A DNA stretch of 64,000 nucleotides from Bacteroidales bacterium (GTDB taxonomy: Bacteria > Bacteroidota > Bacteroidia > Bacteroidales > FEN-979): positions 81,156 through 145,155 of the forward strand of contig JALNZC010000006.1 of NCBI GenBank assembly GCA_023229525.1, written 5' to 3'. Shown here piece by piece: positions 51,331 through 60,179 of the stretch. The position numbers were made by a program, and so were the translations under genes. The notes under the pieces were generated by a model, which worked only from the letters and a program-made list of their open reading frames with translations, was not told where the DNA came from and made no database searches. Each line of letters starts with the position of its first letter. The first letter of the stretch is position 1.

Positions 51331-52554
51331 ATGAATGAAGTTAAAACCTCTCAACAAGCCATTGACCTCGAAGATAAATTCGGAGCCCATAATTACCATC
51401 CACTGCCTGTTGTATTGGCCAGGGCAAAAGGTGTTTTCATGTGGGACATTGAAGGAAAGCGCTATTACGATTTTTTATCCGCTTATTCCGCTGTAAATCA
51501 GGGGCATTGCCACCCCAAAATCGTGGGTGCACTGATTGAACAGGCACAAACGCTTGAACTGACTTCCAGGGCATTTTATAACAATGTGCTTGGCGTTTAT
51601 GAAAAGTTCATCACTGAGTATTTTGGATACCAGCGCCTTCTGCCGATGAATACCGGCGCTGAAGGCGATGAAACGGCCATCAAATTAACCCGTAAATGGG
51701 GATACAAAGTAAAGGGAATACCAGAAAACCAGGCTAAAATCATTTGTTGCCAGAACAATTTTCATGGACGGACGATTACGGTGATATCGATGTCGAATGA
51801 TCCCGAAGCCCGTAATGATTTCGGACCTTTTACTCCCGGTTTTGTCTCTATCCCATATAATGATCTTCCTGCATTGGAAAAGGCCCTGGAAGAACCCAAC
51901 ATAGCCGGTTTTCTCGTAGAACCCATTCAGGGTGAAGCCGGAGTTTTTGTTCCCGATGATGGATACCTGCGGAAAACATATGACCTGTGTAAGAGGAAAA
52001 ATGTACTTTTCATCGCGGATGAAGTGCAAACAGGTATCGCGCGGACAGGCCGTTTACTGGCTTGTGACTGGGAAGGATTTAAGCCCGATGTGCTTATTCT
52101 CGGGAAGGCGCTTTCGGGAGGGGTTTATCCCATTTCGGCTGTTCTGGCCAATGATGATATCATGCTCACGATCCATCCGGGTGAACATGGTTCAACTTTT
52201 GGTGGAAACCCTGTCGCTGCGCGGGTTGCAATAGCAGCTCTTGAGGTGGTACGCGATGAAAAACTGGCCGAAAATGCCGAAAAGATGGGAATCATTTTTC
52301 GCAATGAACTCAGGAAAATCAACTCCCCATACATTGAACTGGTACGGGGAAAAGGTTTGCTGAATGCCATCGTCATTAAACCCTTCAAAGACAAAACGGC
52401 CTGGGATGTATGTCTCAAAATGCGCGACAACGGCCTGCTGGCAAAGCCCACCCACAACCATATCATCCGTTTTGCTCCTCCTTTGGTAATCAATGAAGAG
52501 CAGATCCATGAGACGGTCGGAATCATTAAAAAGTCACTTTCCGACTTATCTTGA
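51331..52554 (+). CDS. rocD: Ornithine aminotransferase
   Basis: 407 residues, class III PLP aminotransferase converting ornithine and 2-oxoglutarate to glutamate semialdehyde. Family signatures: LEDKFGAHNYHPLPVVLARAKG, YYDFLSAYSAVNQGHCHP, NFHGRTITVISMS, EPIQGEAGVFVPDDGYL, FIADEVQTGIARTGR, and the Schiff-base lysine of LILGKALSGGVYP (Lys259), then GEHGSTFGGNPVAARVA. The usual MNTGAEAVE reads MNTGAEGDE. HNYHPLPVVL and the overall sequence separate it from acetylornithine aminotransferase. The last gene of this plus-strand run; the 106-bp gap to the convergent gene shows nothing further. Confidence 0.95.
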   Translation: MNEVKTSQQAIDLEDKFGAHNYHPLPVVLARAKGVFMWDIEGKRYYDFLSAYSAVNQGHCHPKIVGALIEQAQTLELTSRAFYNNVLGVYEKFITEYFGYQRLLPMNTGAEGDETAIKLTRKWGYKVKGIPENQAKIICCQNNFHGRTITVISMSNDPEARNDFGPFTPGFVSIPYNDLPALEKALEEPNIAGFLVEPIQGEAGVFVPDDGYLRKTYDLCKRKNVLFIADEVQTGIARTGRLLACDWEGFKPDVLILGKALSGGVYPISAVLANDDIMLTIHPGEHGSTFGGNPVAARVAIAALEVVRDEKLAENAEKMGIIFRNELRKINSPYIELVRGKGLLNAIVIKPFKDKTAWDVCLKMRDNGLLAKPTHNHIIRFAPPLVINEEQIHETVGIIKKSLSDLS

Positions 52555-52660
52555 TAAAAAGCTTTAACAAGGACGAATCTGGATGATATTCCATATCGCG
52601 GATTCAGATTGTTTTGTAAGCATATATGCGCGTGGGCCGCGTCATGTATAATTTCCCCGC

Positions 52661-55096
52661 CTAGAACTGCGCAATTAACTTCAGGTTAAACATCCTTGGC
52701 GTGAGATAATTGGGAACCGCATATTCTTTTCCGTTAATATCGGTAACCCAGATGTAGGAAATGGTATTGCTGATCTGAAGAAGGTTGAAAATCTCAAGGG
52801 TGATCCACATGGATTTGAAAACACGGAATGGATTTTTTGAAGAAAATTTCGTCCGATCACCGATGATTTGCTTCGACAAACCAATATCAACGCGCCTGTA
52901 GGGAGGAATGCGAAGGGTTTGATCTTTTCGTGGAGAATTGGGCGGTCCGAAGGGGAGGCCTGTACCATAAATGAGGGTAAGGTTCATCTTCCAGGTCGGA
53001 AATTTTGGGATATAATCCTGGAAAAAAATCGCAAGGCTTAACCGCTGATCGGTAGGACGGGGAATCCATGAACCCTGAAAATACTCTTCCGTTTTCATGA
53101 ACGACAAGCTGGCCCAGGACTCGGCCCCTTTTACGAATTCGCCGTTGACACGGAAATCTATCCCAGTAGCATACCCATGGGCATCGTTGGTTCCATAATA
53201 CCTGATTTTCATGTTATCGATTTCATAAGGAATCAGGTTTTGAATATATTTATAATAGACTTCCGTTACAAATTTGAAGGGGCGTCCCCAAGCTTTGAAA
53301 TAAATATCGCTGCCGGCAACGACGTGAATTGCTGTTTGTGCTTTAAGGTCAGGAACGATATTTCCCTGAAGATCGGTCATTTCGCGAAAAGTGGGAGGCT
53401 GTGAATAATAACCCGATGAAAGCCGGAACACCATATCCCGCTTCCAGTGTGGCTTTATTGAAACGGTTACCCTTGGATTCAATGAAATCTGGTTATTGTA
53501 ATCGTAAAAAATACCCCTCAGACCGGCCGTTAACGAAATGTCATTTCCGGGGTTCTTAAATGTCCATGTATTCTGGATAAAAGTCGAATACCGGTTGGTG
53601 TTGATGGTATTATTACTCCGGATCACATTGTACAGATAAAGGTTTTCGTGGGGCGGATATTGCGAACCCAGCGAGTCATGCGGCCTGGGAAGGGAATATC
53701 CTGCCGAATCCTGCAACTCCCATTCATTGACGATGTATTTGAAAAACTCATGATGGTATTTCACTCCCCAGACCAGGTTGATTTTATTTTTATCCAACGA
53801 TCCGCGGTGTTCCATACTGAATACCGTCCCGTCCAGGTAATTACGGGCATGTTGCAGATAAGCTCCGACTCCCATGATTTCTGTGACCTGTCCGGCATCC
53901 CCGCTGTTCTGGAAAGTCTCCAGTTTCCCCAGCCAGTATTCCCCTGAAATATCGTACGTTTCGGCTTCGTAGGTTTGCCACGCTGAGGCCGTAAATTTTA
54001 ACCGAAGGTCCTGGGTGGGTTTCCATGTCAGGGTGAGAGATGAAAGCCAGTTTTGATAGGAATCACGCTCCTGGCCGTCAAAAAAAATCTTTATCTTATA
54101 AGCTTCATACCGGCTGCCAAAACTGGTTTCCTGGGTTTCGGGAATTAACTTATAGGCATTATCTACATAAGCGCCTAAAAATGAGAGTTCCCACTTTTTA
54201 TTGATCTCATAATTGAGCATCCCCTGGATATCGAAAAACCGGGGTTTGTAATTTCCTTTGACATCGAGTGATTTCAACAGGTATGAATTTGTTTTATATC
54301 TGGCGCCGATAAGGAAGGAGAACCGTTTTGCAAATATTCCTTCCACATGAGCCGAAGCGCCGAGCAGACTGATATCAAAGGAACCGGCAAAAGAGGTTGG
54401 CTTTTTGTACCTGATGTCAAGGACCGAGGACATTTTATCGCCGTATTTTGCGTCGAATCCTCCTGCAGAAAAGGAGATGCCAGCCACAAGGTCGGGATTC
54501 AGAAAACTTTGACCCTCCTGTTGTCCGGATCGAACCAGAAAGGGGCGATAAATTTCAATGTCATTGACAAACACTAAATTTTCATCGTAATTACCACCCC
54601 GAACGGAATATTGTGAACTGAGTTCATTACGCGACACCACACCGGGCAGGGTTTTAATAAGATCTTCCACACTGGCGTTGATGGTAGGGATAAACGTCAT
54701 GACTTTCGGGTCGAGGCGGCTGAACGAATTGGTTCTCATTTGCTGATCCTTGACTTCAATCGATTCAAGTTGTGTTGAAACGGCTTTCAGGGTCCGGCGT
54801 ATCTCCCGTTTTTCATCGGGTTTCAGCCGAAGGGTCAGGGAATCGGTTTCGTAGCCGATGAAAGAATACAAAATTGTAACTTCTTTATTGGCAGGAATTT
54901 TCAGTTCATAGCGTCCGTTTTCACCGGTCGTTGTTCCTGAACTGGTTCCTTTTACTGCTATATTGACATATTGCTGGGGGCGCCCTGTCCCAGAAAGGTC
55001 AACAACTCCGGTAATAGATGCCAATGGCTGCTGAGCAATGACCTTAAGTGAAAGAAGGTGAAAAATGAAAAGCAATATGTATGGAATTTTTTTCAA
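52661..55096 (-). CDS. TonB-dependent receptor
   Basis: 811 residues. Signal peptide IPYILLFIFHLLSLKVIAQ, carboxypeptidase-like domain (SITGVVDLSGTGRPQQYVNIAVKG, YSFIGYETDSL), plug (TINASVEDLIKTLPGVVSRNELSSQYSVRGGNYDENLVFVND, GISFSAGGFDAKYGDKMSSVLDI), barrel with FRLSSGYYSQPPTFREM, ending RMFNLKLIAQF with terminal aromatic residue. No SusD partner. Starts 9 bp after a gene encoding a small protein with the same type of carboxypeptidase-like domain, so the two form an operon. Layout resembles the receptor at 1-1403. Substrate unknown. Confidence 0.92.
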   Translation of the reverse strand: MKKIPYILLFIFHLLSLKVIAQQPLASITGVVDLSGTGRPQQYVNIAVKGTSSGTTTGENGRYELKIPANKEVTILYSFIGYETDSLTLRLKPDEKREIRRTLKAVSTQLESIEVKDQQMRTNSFSRLDPKVMTFIPTINASVEDLIKTLPGVVSRNELSSQYSVRGGNYDENLVFVNDIEIYRPFLVRSGQQEGQSFLNPDLVAGISFSAGGFDAKYGDKMSSVLDIRYKKPTSFAGSFDISLLGASAHVEGIFAKRFSFLIGARYKTNSYLLKSLDVKGNYKPRFFDIQGMLNYEINKKWELSFLGAYVDNAYKLIPETQETSFGSRYEAYKIKIFFDGQERDSYQNWLSSLTLTWKPTQDLRLKFTASAWQTYEAETYDISGEYWLGKLETFQNSGDAGQVTEIMGVGAYLQHARNYLDGTVFSMEHRGSLDKNKINLVWGVKYHHEFFKYIVNEWELQDSAGYSLPRPHDSLGSQYPPHENLYLYNVIRSNNTINTNRYSTFIQNTWTFKNPGNDISLTAGLRGIFYDYNNQISLNPRVTVSIKPHWKRDMVFRLSSGYYSQPPTFREMTDLQGNIVPDLKAQTAIHVVAGSDIYFKAWGRPFKFVTEVYYKYIQNLIPYEIDNMKIRYYGTNDAHGYATGIDFRVNGEFVKGAESWASLSFMKTEEYFQGSWIPRPTDQRLSLAIFFQDYIPKFPTWKMNLTLIYGTGLPFGPPNSPRKDQTLRIPPYRRVDIGLSKQIIGDRTKFSSKNPFRVFKSMWITLEIFNLLQISNTISYIWVTDINGKEYAVPNYLTPRMFNLKLIAQF

Positions 55097-55105
55097 GCGG
55101 TGTCG

Positions 55106-55765
55106 TTATTTTAACCGTTCTTCCTGCGATTTGAATTTACCTTCTTTCCAAGCTTTGATAAATTTAGCCCAGGCAAAAGGATTAAAAATCTGAAAGGGTT
55201 GTTGCTGCCCGAAGTAATAAAGTTTACTTGTCTGATTTTCAATATAATTGTTATAATTCATCTGGGCATCCATGGGATAATTTTCGGCCCTCATACGGAT
55301 ATCGGCCGCCAGCAGGTTTTTTCGTGCAATTTCCAGATCATCGTCGGGTATCTTTGTCTCTATAAATGCCCGTTTGAAATCCTCAAGCGTCGGCCAGGGG
55401 AAAATATAAGCAGCAGTCAGCGTAAGGGTATCCGAGGTCATCAGCTGGATCAGGGAGTAACGTTGTTTGGTAATGGTATCGGGGATGATAAACGAAGCGG
55501 GTTTAAATCCAAGGGCAGTGAAGAGGACTGTATCATTTTTATGGGCGACAAAAGAAAAATAACCGGAGATATCGCTTGTGGTTCCCCGGTGGCTGGTTTT
55601 ATCAAAAATCCGGGTATAAGGAACAGGATTCAGGCTATCAGCCGTAATGGTAATTCCTGAAAATTGAACCAGGTTGCGGTCATCATCAAGATTATATATC
55701 TGTTGCGAATTGGTGTAAAACGGATAGAAAAGGAGGGGAAATAAAAACAGGAAGCATTCTTTCAT
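55106..55765 (-). CDS. Carboxypeptidase-regulatory-like periplasmic or surface protein
   Basis: 219 residues from MKECFLFLFPLLFYPFYTNS, a signal peptide; an ATG 24 bp upstream is less likely because a -7 box (55787-55794) would overlap that longer start. Residues ~30-115 form the beta-sandwich: VQFSGITITADSLNPVPYTRIFDKTSHRGTTSDISGYFSFVAHKNDTVLFTALGF. The C-terminal half is a helical/charged region (FKRAFIETKIPDDDLEIARKNLLAADIR, KLYYFGQQQPFQIFNPFAWAKFI). It precedes a TonB receptor by 9 bp, an arrangement frequent in Bacteroidota. Function unknown, presumably tied to the receptor. Confidence 0.8.
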   Translation of the reverse strand: MKECFLFLFPLLFYPFYTNSQQIYNLDDDRNLVQFSGITITADSLNPVPYTRIFDKTSHRGTTSDISGYFSFVAHKNDTVLFTALGFKPASFIIPDTITKQRYSLIQLMTSDTLTLTAAYIFPWPTLEDFKRAFIETKIPDDDLEIARKNLLAADIRMRAENYPMDAQMNYNNYIENQTSKLYYFGQQQPFQIFNPFAWAKFIKAWKEGKFKSQEERLK

Positions 55766-55786
55766 TCGTAGCAATTGCGGTGGCTG

Positions 55787-55794
55787 CAAAATTA
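55787..55794 (-). promoter_or_regulatory. -7 box of the receptor pair operon
   Basis: TAATTTTG on the minus strand, 22 bp before the ATG at 55765. Confidence 0.45.
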
Positions 55795-55832
55795 ACGGAA
55801 AATCCCGGAATTTATTTCTTTATTTTCGGGGC

Positions 55833-55868
55833 AAAAAAAAATGCTGTTACCAGATGTAACAGCATTTT
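55833..55868 (-). terminator. Intrinsic terminator of rpmB
   Basis: Stem of 13 bp AAAATGCTGTTAC/GTAACAGCATTTT with loop CAGAT. Reading on the minus strand it is followed by a nine-base T-tract. Stands 16 bp after the rpmB stop. Confidence 0.9.
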
Positions 55869-55883
55869 ACCCATGAAAAAAAC

Positions 55884-56123
55884 CTACTTTGTAAGAAATC
55901 CTTTTTCCCTTGCTTCCTTGATGCAGATGTAAATGCCTTTTTTATCAATATTCCGCAAACCAGCCGCTGATACTTTTAATGTAATTTCACGGTTTTCTTC
56001 GGGAACAAAAAATGTTTTGGTTTGAATATTGGCATTGAACCAACGCTTCGTTTTTTTATTGGAATGGGAAACAGAATGTCCTTTAATGGCGCTTTTCCCT
56101 GTAATTTCACAAATCCTTGACAT
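55884..56123 (-). CDS. rpmB: 50S ribosomal protein L28
   Basis: 79 residues, large-subunit protein. MSRICEITGKSAIKGHSVSHSNKKTKRWFNANIQTKTF is the L28 N-terminal fold, and VSAAGLRNIDKKGIY its closing part; the zinc ligands of some L28 proteins are lost except one Cys. Bacteroidota often carry rpmB-rpmG together; here rpmG is not adjacent, so rpmB is a single-gene unit with its own promoter and terminator. Confidence 0.96.
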   Translation of the reverse strand: MSRICEITGKSAIKGHSVSHSNKKTKRWFNANIQTKTFFVPEENREITLKVSAAGLRNIDKKGIYICIKEAREKGFLTK

Positions 56124-56157
56124 AGCACTTCAGATTAAGGGTAATGAAAATGGAGTG

Positions 56158-56165
56158 CAAAAATA
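56158..56165 (-). promoter_or_regulatory. -7 box of rpmB
   Basis: TATTTTTG on the minus strand, 35 bp before the rpmB ATG. Confidence 0.45.
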
Positions 56166-56215
56166 TGCCTTTTTTTTGAAACCACCAAGAACCGTGTAAA
56201 AATAGTTACGGCATC

Positions 56216-57469
56216 TTATTCAAGCAACTTCTTTCTAAGCATGGCCAATGCCTGCAGAGCGGTTCGCCGGATATTACGGTCCCGGCTATCACCGAATAAA
56301 AATTTCCTGGCAAAGACTTCTTCCTGCGCGGCAATGGCAATCCAGGTAGTTCCGACCGGTTTTTCAGTGGTACCACCACTGGGTCCGGCGATTCCCGAGG
56401 TGGCGATTATATAATCGGCATTGAATTGAGTCTGAGCTGAAACTGCCATTTCCTCCACTGTTTCTTCACTCACAGCCCCGAATTTTGCGAGGATTTCGGG
56501 TGAAACGAAAAGCAGGTTTTCTTTTATTTCATTCGAATAAGCAACTATCGAACCTTTGAAGTAGTCGGAACTGCCTGGAATGCTGGTAATCAAATGTGCG
56601 ATATACCCACCGGTACAGCTTTCAGCTGTTGCCAGGGAATTTCCTTTTTCTCGGAGTAGTCTACCGATAATCTCTTCAAGGGTCTCTTCATCATAACCAA
56701 AAATATATTCGGAAATGATCGGTTCAAGTTCAGCAATGGCAGAATCAACCTGATGTCTGAGTTTTTGTTCATCGTCGGCTGTTCCGGTTAGCCGGAGTCT
56801 GACCATACCGGGTTGGGGAAGGTATGCCAGTTTTATGTTTTTAGGGAGACTATTTTCCCAGGCTTCGATCCGTGTGGCCAGGAACGATTCACCGATTCCC
56901 TGGGTGAGCACCGTTTTATGATATATATAAGGAGTACTGAATGATTTTTGAAGCCTTGGGATAACTTCGTTGATCATCATCTCTTTCATTTCAAAAGGGA
57001 CTCCCGGCATGGAGACGAAGACTGTTTTTCCTTCCGTGGTACGTTTTTTTTCGAACCACATTCCACGTGCAGTTCCCAATTTATTTGGCAGTGTGAAACA
57101 TCGTTCCGGCAAATCCGCCTGTTTCCTGTTCAGGTCAGTAACCTGATGTCCACGCAAGGCGAAAAAGATTTGAATATCCCGGTATGCATCTTCGTTAAAC
57201 ACAAGATGGGTATTAAAAAACGCGCAGAGGGTGGTTTTCGTGATATCATCTTTTGTCGGACCAATGCCGCCTGAGATAAGTACAATTTCCGCACGTTTTT
57301 CGGCTTCGTGTAAAGCTTCCAGGATCTGTTCCCGGGAATCGCTGATTACAGTGAAACGAAGAACGGTAAACCCCGAGAGATTAAGTTGTTCTGCCATCCA
57401 GGCAGCATTGGTGTTGATCACTTGTCCGATGAGCAATTCATCGCCGATATTGATAATTTCGACTAACAT
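56216..57469 (-). CDS. cinA: CinA-type protein (NMN amidohydrolase / competence-damage protein)
   Basis: 417 residues, two-domain CinA. N-terminal MoaB-like COG1058 domain: IINIGDELLIGQVINTNAAWMAEQL, VLISGGIGPTKDDITK, GVPFEMKEMM. C-terminal PncC domain (from ~residue 258): LREKGNSLATAESCTGGYIAHLITSIPGSSDYFKGSIVAYSNEIKENLL and ATSGIAGPSGGTTEKPVGTTWIAI, with the nucleophile region AESCTGG. PncC recycles nicotinamide mononucleotide in NAD metabolism; the role of full CinA in competence is regulatory. Overlaps the ABC-membrane gene by 7 bp, hence coupled. Confidence 0.93.
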   Translation of the reverse strand: MLVEIINIGDELLIGQVINTNAAWMAEQLNLSGFTVLRFTVISDSREQILEALHEAEKRAEIVLISGGIGPTKDDITKTTLCAFFNTHLVFNEDAYRDIQIFFALRGHQVTDLNRKQADLPERCFTLPNKLGTARGMWFEKKRTTEGKTVFVSMPGVPFEMKEMMINEVIPRLQKSFSTPYIYHKTVLTQGIGESFLATRIEAWENSLPKNIKLAYLPQPGMVRLRLTGTADDEQKLRHQVDSAIAELEPIISEYIFGYDEETLEEIIGRLLREKGNSLATAESCTGGYIAHLITSIPGSSDYFKGSIVAYSNEIKENLLFVSPEILAKFGAVSEETVEEMAVSAQTQFNADYIIATSGIAGPSGGTTEKPVGTTWIAIAAQEEVFARKFLFGDSRDRNIRRTALQALAMLRKKLLE

Positions 57470-58332
57470 ACTACTTCTTCTTTTAGACGTGTATTTAATT
57501 CCCTGACTGCAGTCAGGCTTTCCATAAGACCGGGAACGTAATCGGTGGAGGCAATAAAAGTCCAGATATAAGATACAATAGCGTAAATGCTGCCTGTAGA
57601 AAATTTATCCACATCAACTGCGATAAATAAAACCAGGATAAAAATTACCATTAATAATACTTTAATGACCAGGTAATCAATGGAACTCCACCGTGCGATT
57701 TTCGTCTGTGGAATGACCATATTATGATAAAATTCATGGATCCTGGAAGCATCCCCGGCTTCGAAAATTTTGTACTGGTCTTCACGGGTATCATGAAGCT
57801 CTTTCTGAAGCGTCATCACATTTTTCCTGTAAATATTATTGATCACTCCCACAGGAATAATCACCATTACAGCCACAGCTGCAATCCGCCAATCGTAGAA
57901 AAACAGGGCAATGATCGCCCCGGCGGTGGCGGAAAATTGCCAGGTAACTTCGGGCAGGCGCTCTTTCAGAAAAACAATGTATTCTTTGGCGAGTTCGGCC
58001 CGGGCAAACATTTTTGAAACGGGATGACCCTTGAATTGGGAATAGATGATCACATTTGAGGCAGTATCGGCATAAATCTTCGCATAAACCTTGCCACTCA
58101 GCAACCGGTGCATGGTTCCTCCGACTACGTTAAGCAAATAAACAAAAATCCAGATTATCAGAGGAAGTGCATAATTTATTTGTTCTTTATCGTAAAACTT
58201 ATCGATTAATGCATCGAGCAACTTACCGAAAAAAGTGGGTTCAATAATCCAGGCGATATTTTCGAGCAACACAAATGAAAGAACAAGTGTAATGGAAAAT
58301 TTGAATTTCTTAACAATCTGGAGAATTGTCAT
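57463..58332 (-). CDS. ABC exporter transmembrane domain without ATPase
   Basis: 289 residues. Six hydrophobic segments of the ABC-exporter type: FSITLVLSFVLLENIAWII, YALPLIIWIFVYLLNVVGG, WQFSATAGAIIALFFYDWRIAAVAVMVIIPVGVI, YLVIKVLLMVIFILVLFIAV and IYAIVSYIWTFIASTDYV. The intracellular loops (YSQFKGHPVSKMFARAELAKEYIVF, EARD-like coupling region TREDQYKIFEAGDASRIHE) look intact, but no Walker A, signature or Walker B follows; the protein ends LNTRLKEEVVC and cinA begins. It matches a family of stand-alone ABC membrane domains; partner ATPase unknown. Promoter box at 58357. Confidence 0.8.
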   Translation of the reverse strand: MTILQIVKKFKFSITLVLSFVLLENIAWIIEPTFFGKLLDALIDKFYDKEQINYALPLIIWIFVYLLNVVGGTMHRLLSGKVYAKIYADTASNVIIYSQFKGHPVSKMFARAELAKEYIVFLKERLPEVTWQFSATAGAIIALFFYDWRIAAVAVMVIIPVGVINNIYRKNVMTLQKELHDTREDQYKIFEAGDASRIHEFYHNMVIPQTKIARWSSIDYLVIKVLLMVIFILVLFIAVDVDKFSTGSIYAIVSYIWTFIASTDYVPGLMESLTAVRELNTRLKEEVVC

Positions 58333-58356
58333 ACTTTACAAAACAAAACGTGTGTA

Positions 58357-58364
58357 CAAAATTA
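58357..58364 (-). promoter_or_regulatory. -7 box of the ABC-membrane/cinA operon
   Basis: TAATTTTG on the minus strand, 25 bp before the ATG at 58332. Confidence 0.45.
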
Positions 58365-58377
58365 CCAAATGATGCGG

Positions 58378-58385
58378 TATCTTTG
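58378..58385 (+). promoter_or_regulatory. -7 box of the duplicated-domain lipoprotein
   Basis: TATCTTTG, exact consensus, 25 bp before the ATG at 58410. It supports that start over the upstream ATG at 58326. Confidence 0.55.
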
Positions 58386-58409
58386 ATGATTCCATTTATA
58401 AATATTACC

Positions 58410-59261
58410 ATGAAGATCAATGTGCTAATAATCAGTATTATATATGTTTACATTGCGGGATGTAAGCATGATGTAACAGTAGATGGGGTCTACCGTTATT
58501 ATGCAGGAAAAAGGGGAGGAATTGATGTATGGGTGGTGGATGGATATAAAGTTCGTCATAAAATCTATAAGGAATTTCTATATGGCGGAAACGAACAGCG
58601 ATATATTTTCAATCCGAAAGGGGAAATATGGATCGATCATGCCATTTCTTGCGAAGAATTTGAATTGACGCTTGCGCATGAATTGAATGAACGGCACCTG
58701 ATGGCCAAATTCGGGTGGACTTATGACCGGGCTCACGATTCCTCACTGGCGCTAGAGGTGGTTAAGCGCAGGCAATTTCAGGAGGTTTGCAGGAAGCATG
58801 AAGAAACCCTTCCAAAAGTTTCACCCACGGATAGGGATAACCGGAAAGAGATCAGGGACATCTCCGACAGCGTGATCTTGGAACATATTTACCGAATCCC
58901 GGTTGGAGAACGTAATGGACTTTCTATTTGGATCGTGGATGGTTACCTTGTCAGGAAGAATATTTTTCCTGACTTTGGTTTCAGTGGGAATGACTTGGTC
59001 TATCATTTCATTCCGCCCCGTGAAATATGGATTGATGGCCAGATTTCATGCGAAGAAATGGACTATTCGATCGCGGAAGAACAACAGGAACGGGCCAAAC
59101 TCGCACAGGGAAAAACATTCGGTGAGGCTTATGAAACCGCGGTATCGGAAAATCAATACGTACGTGACCGGATGGCGCTTCGGATCAGTAAACACCCTCC
59201 TGTGATCGTTCCGGATTCTCTGAACCGGGAAACCGGAATTATTGATCCCACCGAAAAATAA
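58410..59261 (+). CDS. Lipoprotein with internal tandem duplication
   Basis: 283 residues from MKINVLIISIIYVYIAGC, a lipoprotein signal with lipobox IAGC (Cys18). Two related modules of ~90 residues: residues 27-119 and 160-248. Both read YRxxxGxRxGxxxWxVDGYxVRxxIxxxFxxxGNxxxYxFxPxxEIWIDxxISCEE. Module 1 then has LAHELNERHLMAKFGWTYDRAH, with His90, Glu91, Glu94 and His96, like helices of metal-binding HE-type proteins; module 2 has lost these (IAEEQQERAKLAQ). I do not recognise the family as a whole. Envelope location is firm; function unknown. Followed 36 bp later by a nucleoside phosphorylase gene. Confidence 0.75.
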   Translation: MKINVLIISIIYVYIAGCKHDVTVDGVYRYYAGKRGGIDVWVVDGYKVRHKIYKEFLYGGNEQRYIFNPKGEIWIDHAISCEEFELTLAHELNERHLMAKFGWTYDRAHDSSLALEVVKRRQFQEVCRKHEETLPKVSPTDRDNRKEIRDISDSVILEHIYRIPVGERNGLSIWIVDGYLVRKNIFPDFGFSGNDLVYHFIPPREIWIDGQISCEEMDYSIAEEQQERAKLAQGKTFGEAYETAVSENQYVRDRMALRISKHPPVIVPDSLNRETGIIDPTEK

Positions 59262-59279
59262 CCTTAACCGTATATTTCA

Positions 59280-59287
59280 TATCTTTG
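59280..59287 (+). promoter_or_regulatory. -7 box of the nucleoside phosphorylase gene
   Basis: TATCTTTG, only 11 bp before the ATG at 59298, implying a very short leader. Confidence 0.45.
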
Positions 59288-59297
59288 CAAAAATGTT

Positions 59298-60176
59298 ATG
59301 AAAATGCCCTTACTTGCTGAACCCGACTTGATCATAAATGCTGATGGAAGTGTTTACCATTTATGTATGAGACCTGAAAATCTTGCTGACACGGTGATTG
59401 TTGTTGGCGATCCACAGCGTGTTCATGAAATTTCTGATCATTTTACCGGGAAAGATCACTCCGCATCTAACCGGGAGTTTATCTCGCATACCGGATATTA
59501 TAAAGGTAAAAGAATCACGGCTCTCTCCACCGGTATCGGTACCGATAATTGCGATATCGTGATGCACGAACTGGACGCACTGGCCAATTTCGATCTGAAG
59601 ACACGGATCCAAAAGCCTGTTCACCGGTCATTGAGCATCATCCGCATAGGTACCTCCGGAAGTATCCAACCGGATGTTCCGGTCAACAGTTTCGGATTAT
59701 CGACTCATGCAGTCGGGCTGGATAACCTGCTGCATTTTTATAAAGATACTCCATTGATCATCGACAAAGAAATGACAGAGGCTTTTGCGGCTCATGCAGC
59801 CTGGCCAAAGGATCTTTCAAAACCATATTTTATCAAGGGGTCAGACCGGCTTATTGATAAGTTCAGATCCTTTGCCGTTGCCGGTATTACTGCGACGGCG
59901 CCTGGTTTTTACGGACCTCAGGGACGCTTTTTACGACTACCACTTTCTGATCCCCAGATGCTTAGCAAACTTCAAAGCTTCCGTTACAACGGCAACCGCA
60001 TTGTCAATTTTGAAATGGAAACATCGGCGCTATACGGATTGGGCGCATTGATGGGCCATGAAATGGTGACCATTTGCGCGTTGATCGCAAACCGGGCAAC
60101 CGGAGATTACAATCCTGACCACAAATTGGTGGTCAAAGATCTGATCAAATTGGTTCTGAATACCATTAGTCAATAA
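59298..60176 (+). CDS. Nucleoside phosphorylase (uridine phosphorylase-like)
   Basis: 292 residues, purine/uridine phosphorylase superfamily, cleaving nucleosides with phosphate. Visible motifs: VVGDPQRVHEIS (~36-47), ALSTGIGTDNCDIVMHELDAL (~74-94), SIIRIGTSGSIQPDVPV (~113-129, phosphate-binding GTxG) and VNFEMETSALYGLGALMGHE (~230-249), which holds the ribose-binding Met-Glu-Thr. The NFEMET motif and helices after it favour the uridine-phosphorylase branch. Starts at 59298 (MKMPLL); the MPLL start is 6 bp inside. Next gene starts 4 bp after its stop. Confidence 0.88.
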   Translation: MKMPLLAEPDLIINADGSVYHLCMRPENLADTVIVVGDPQRVHEISDHFTGKDHSASNREFISHTGYYKGKRITALSTGIGTDNCDIVMHELDALANFDLKTRIQKPVHRSLSIIRIGTSGSIQPDVPVNSFGLSTHAVGLDNLLHFYKDTPLIIDKEMTEAFAAHAAWPKDLSKPYFIKGSDRLIDKFRSFAVAGITATAPGFYGPQGRFLRLPLSDPQMLSKLQSFRYNGNRIVNFEMETSALYGLGALMGHEMVTICALIANRATGDYNPDHKLVVKDLIKLVLNTISQ

Positions 60177-60179
60177 TAA

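Noticed and set aside
52555..52660. Weak inverted repeat AATCTG/CAGATT between convergent genes
   Set aside because: Only six pairs with a loop over 20 bases and no T-tract; not a convincing terminator.
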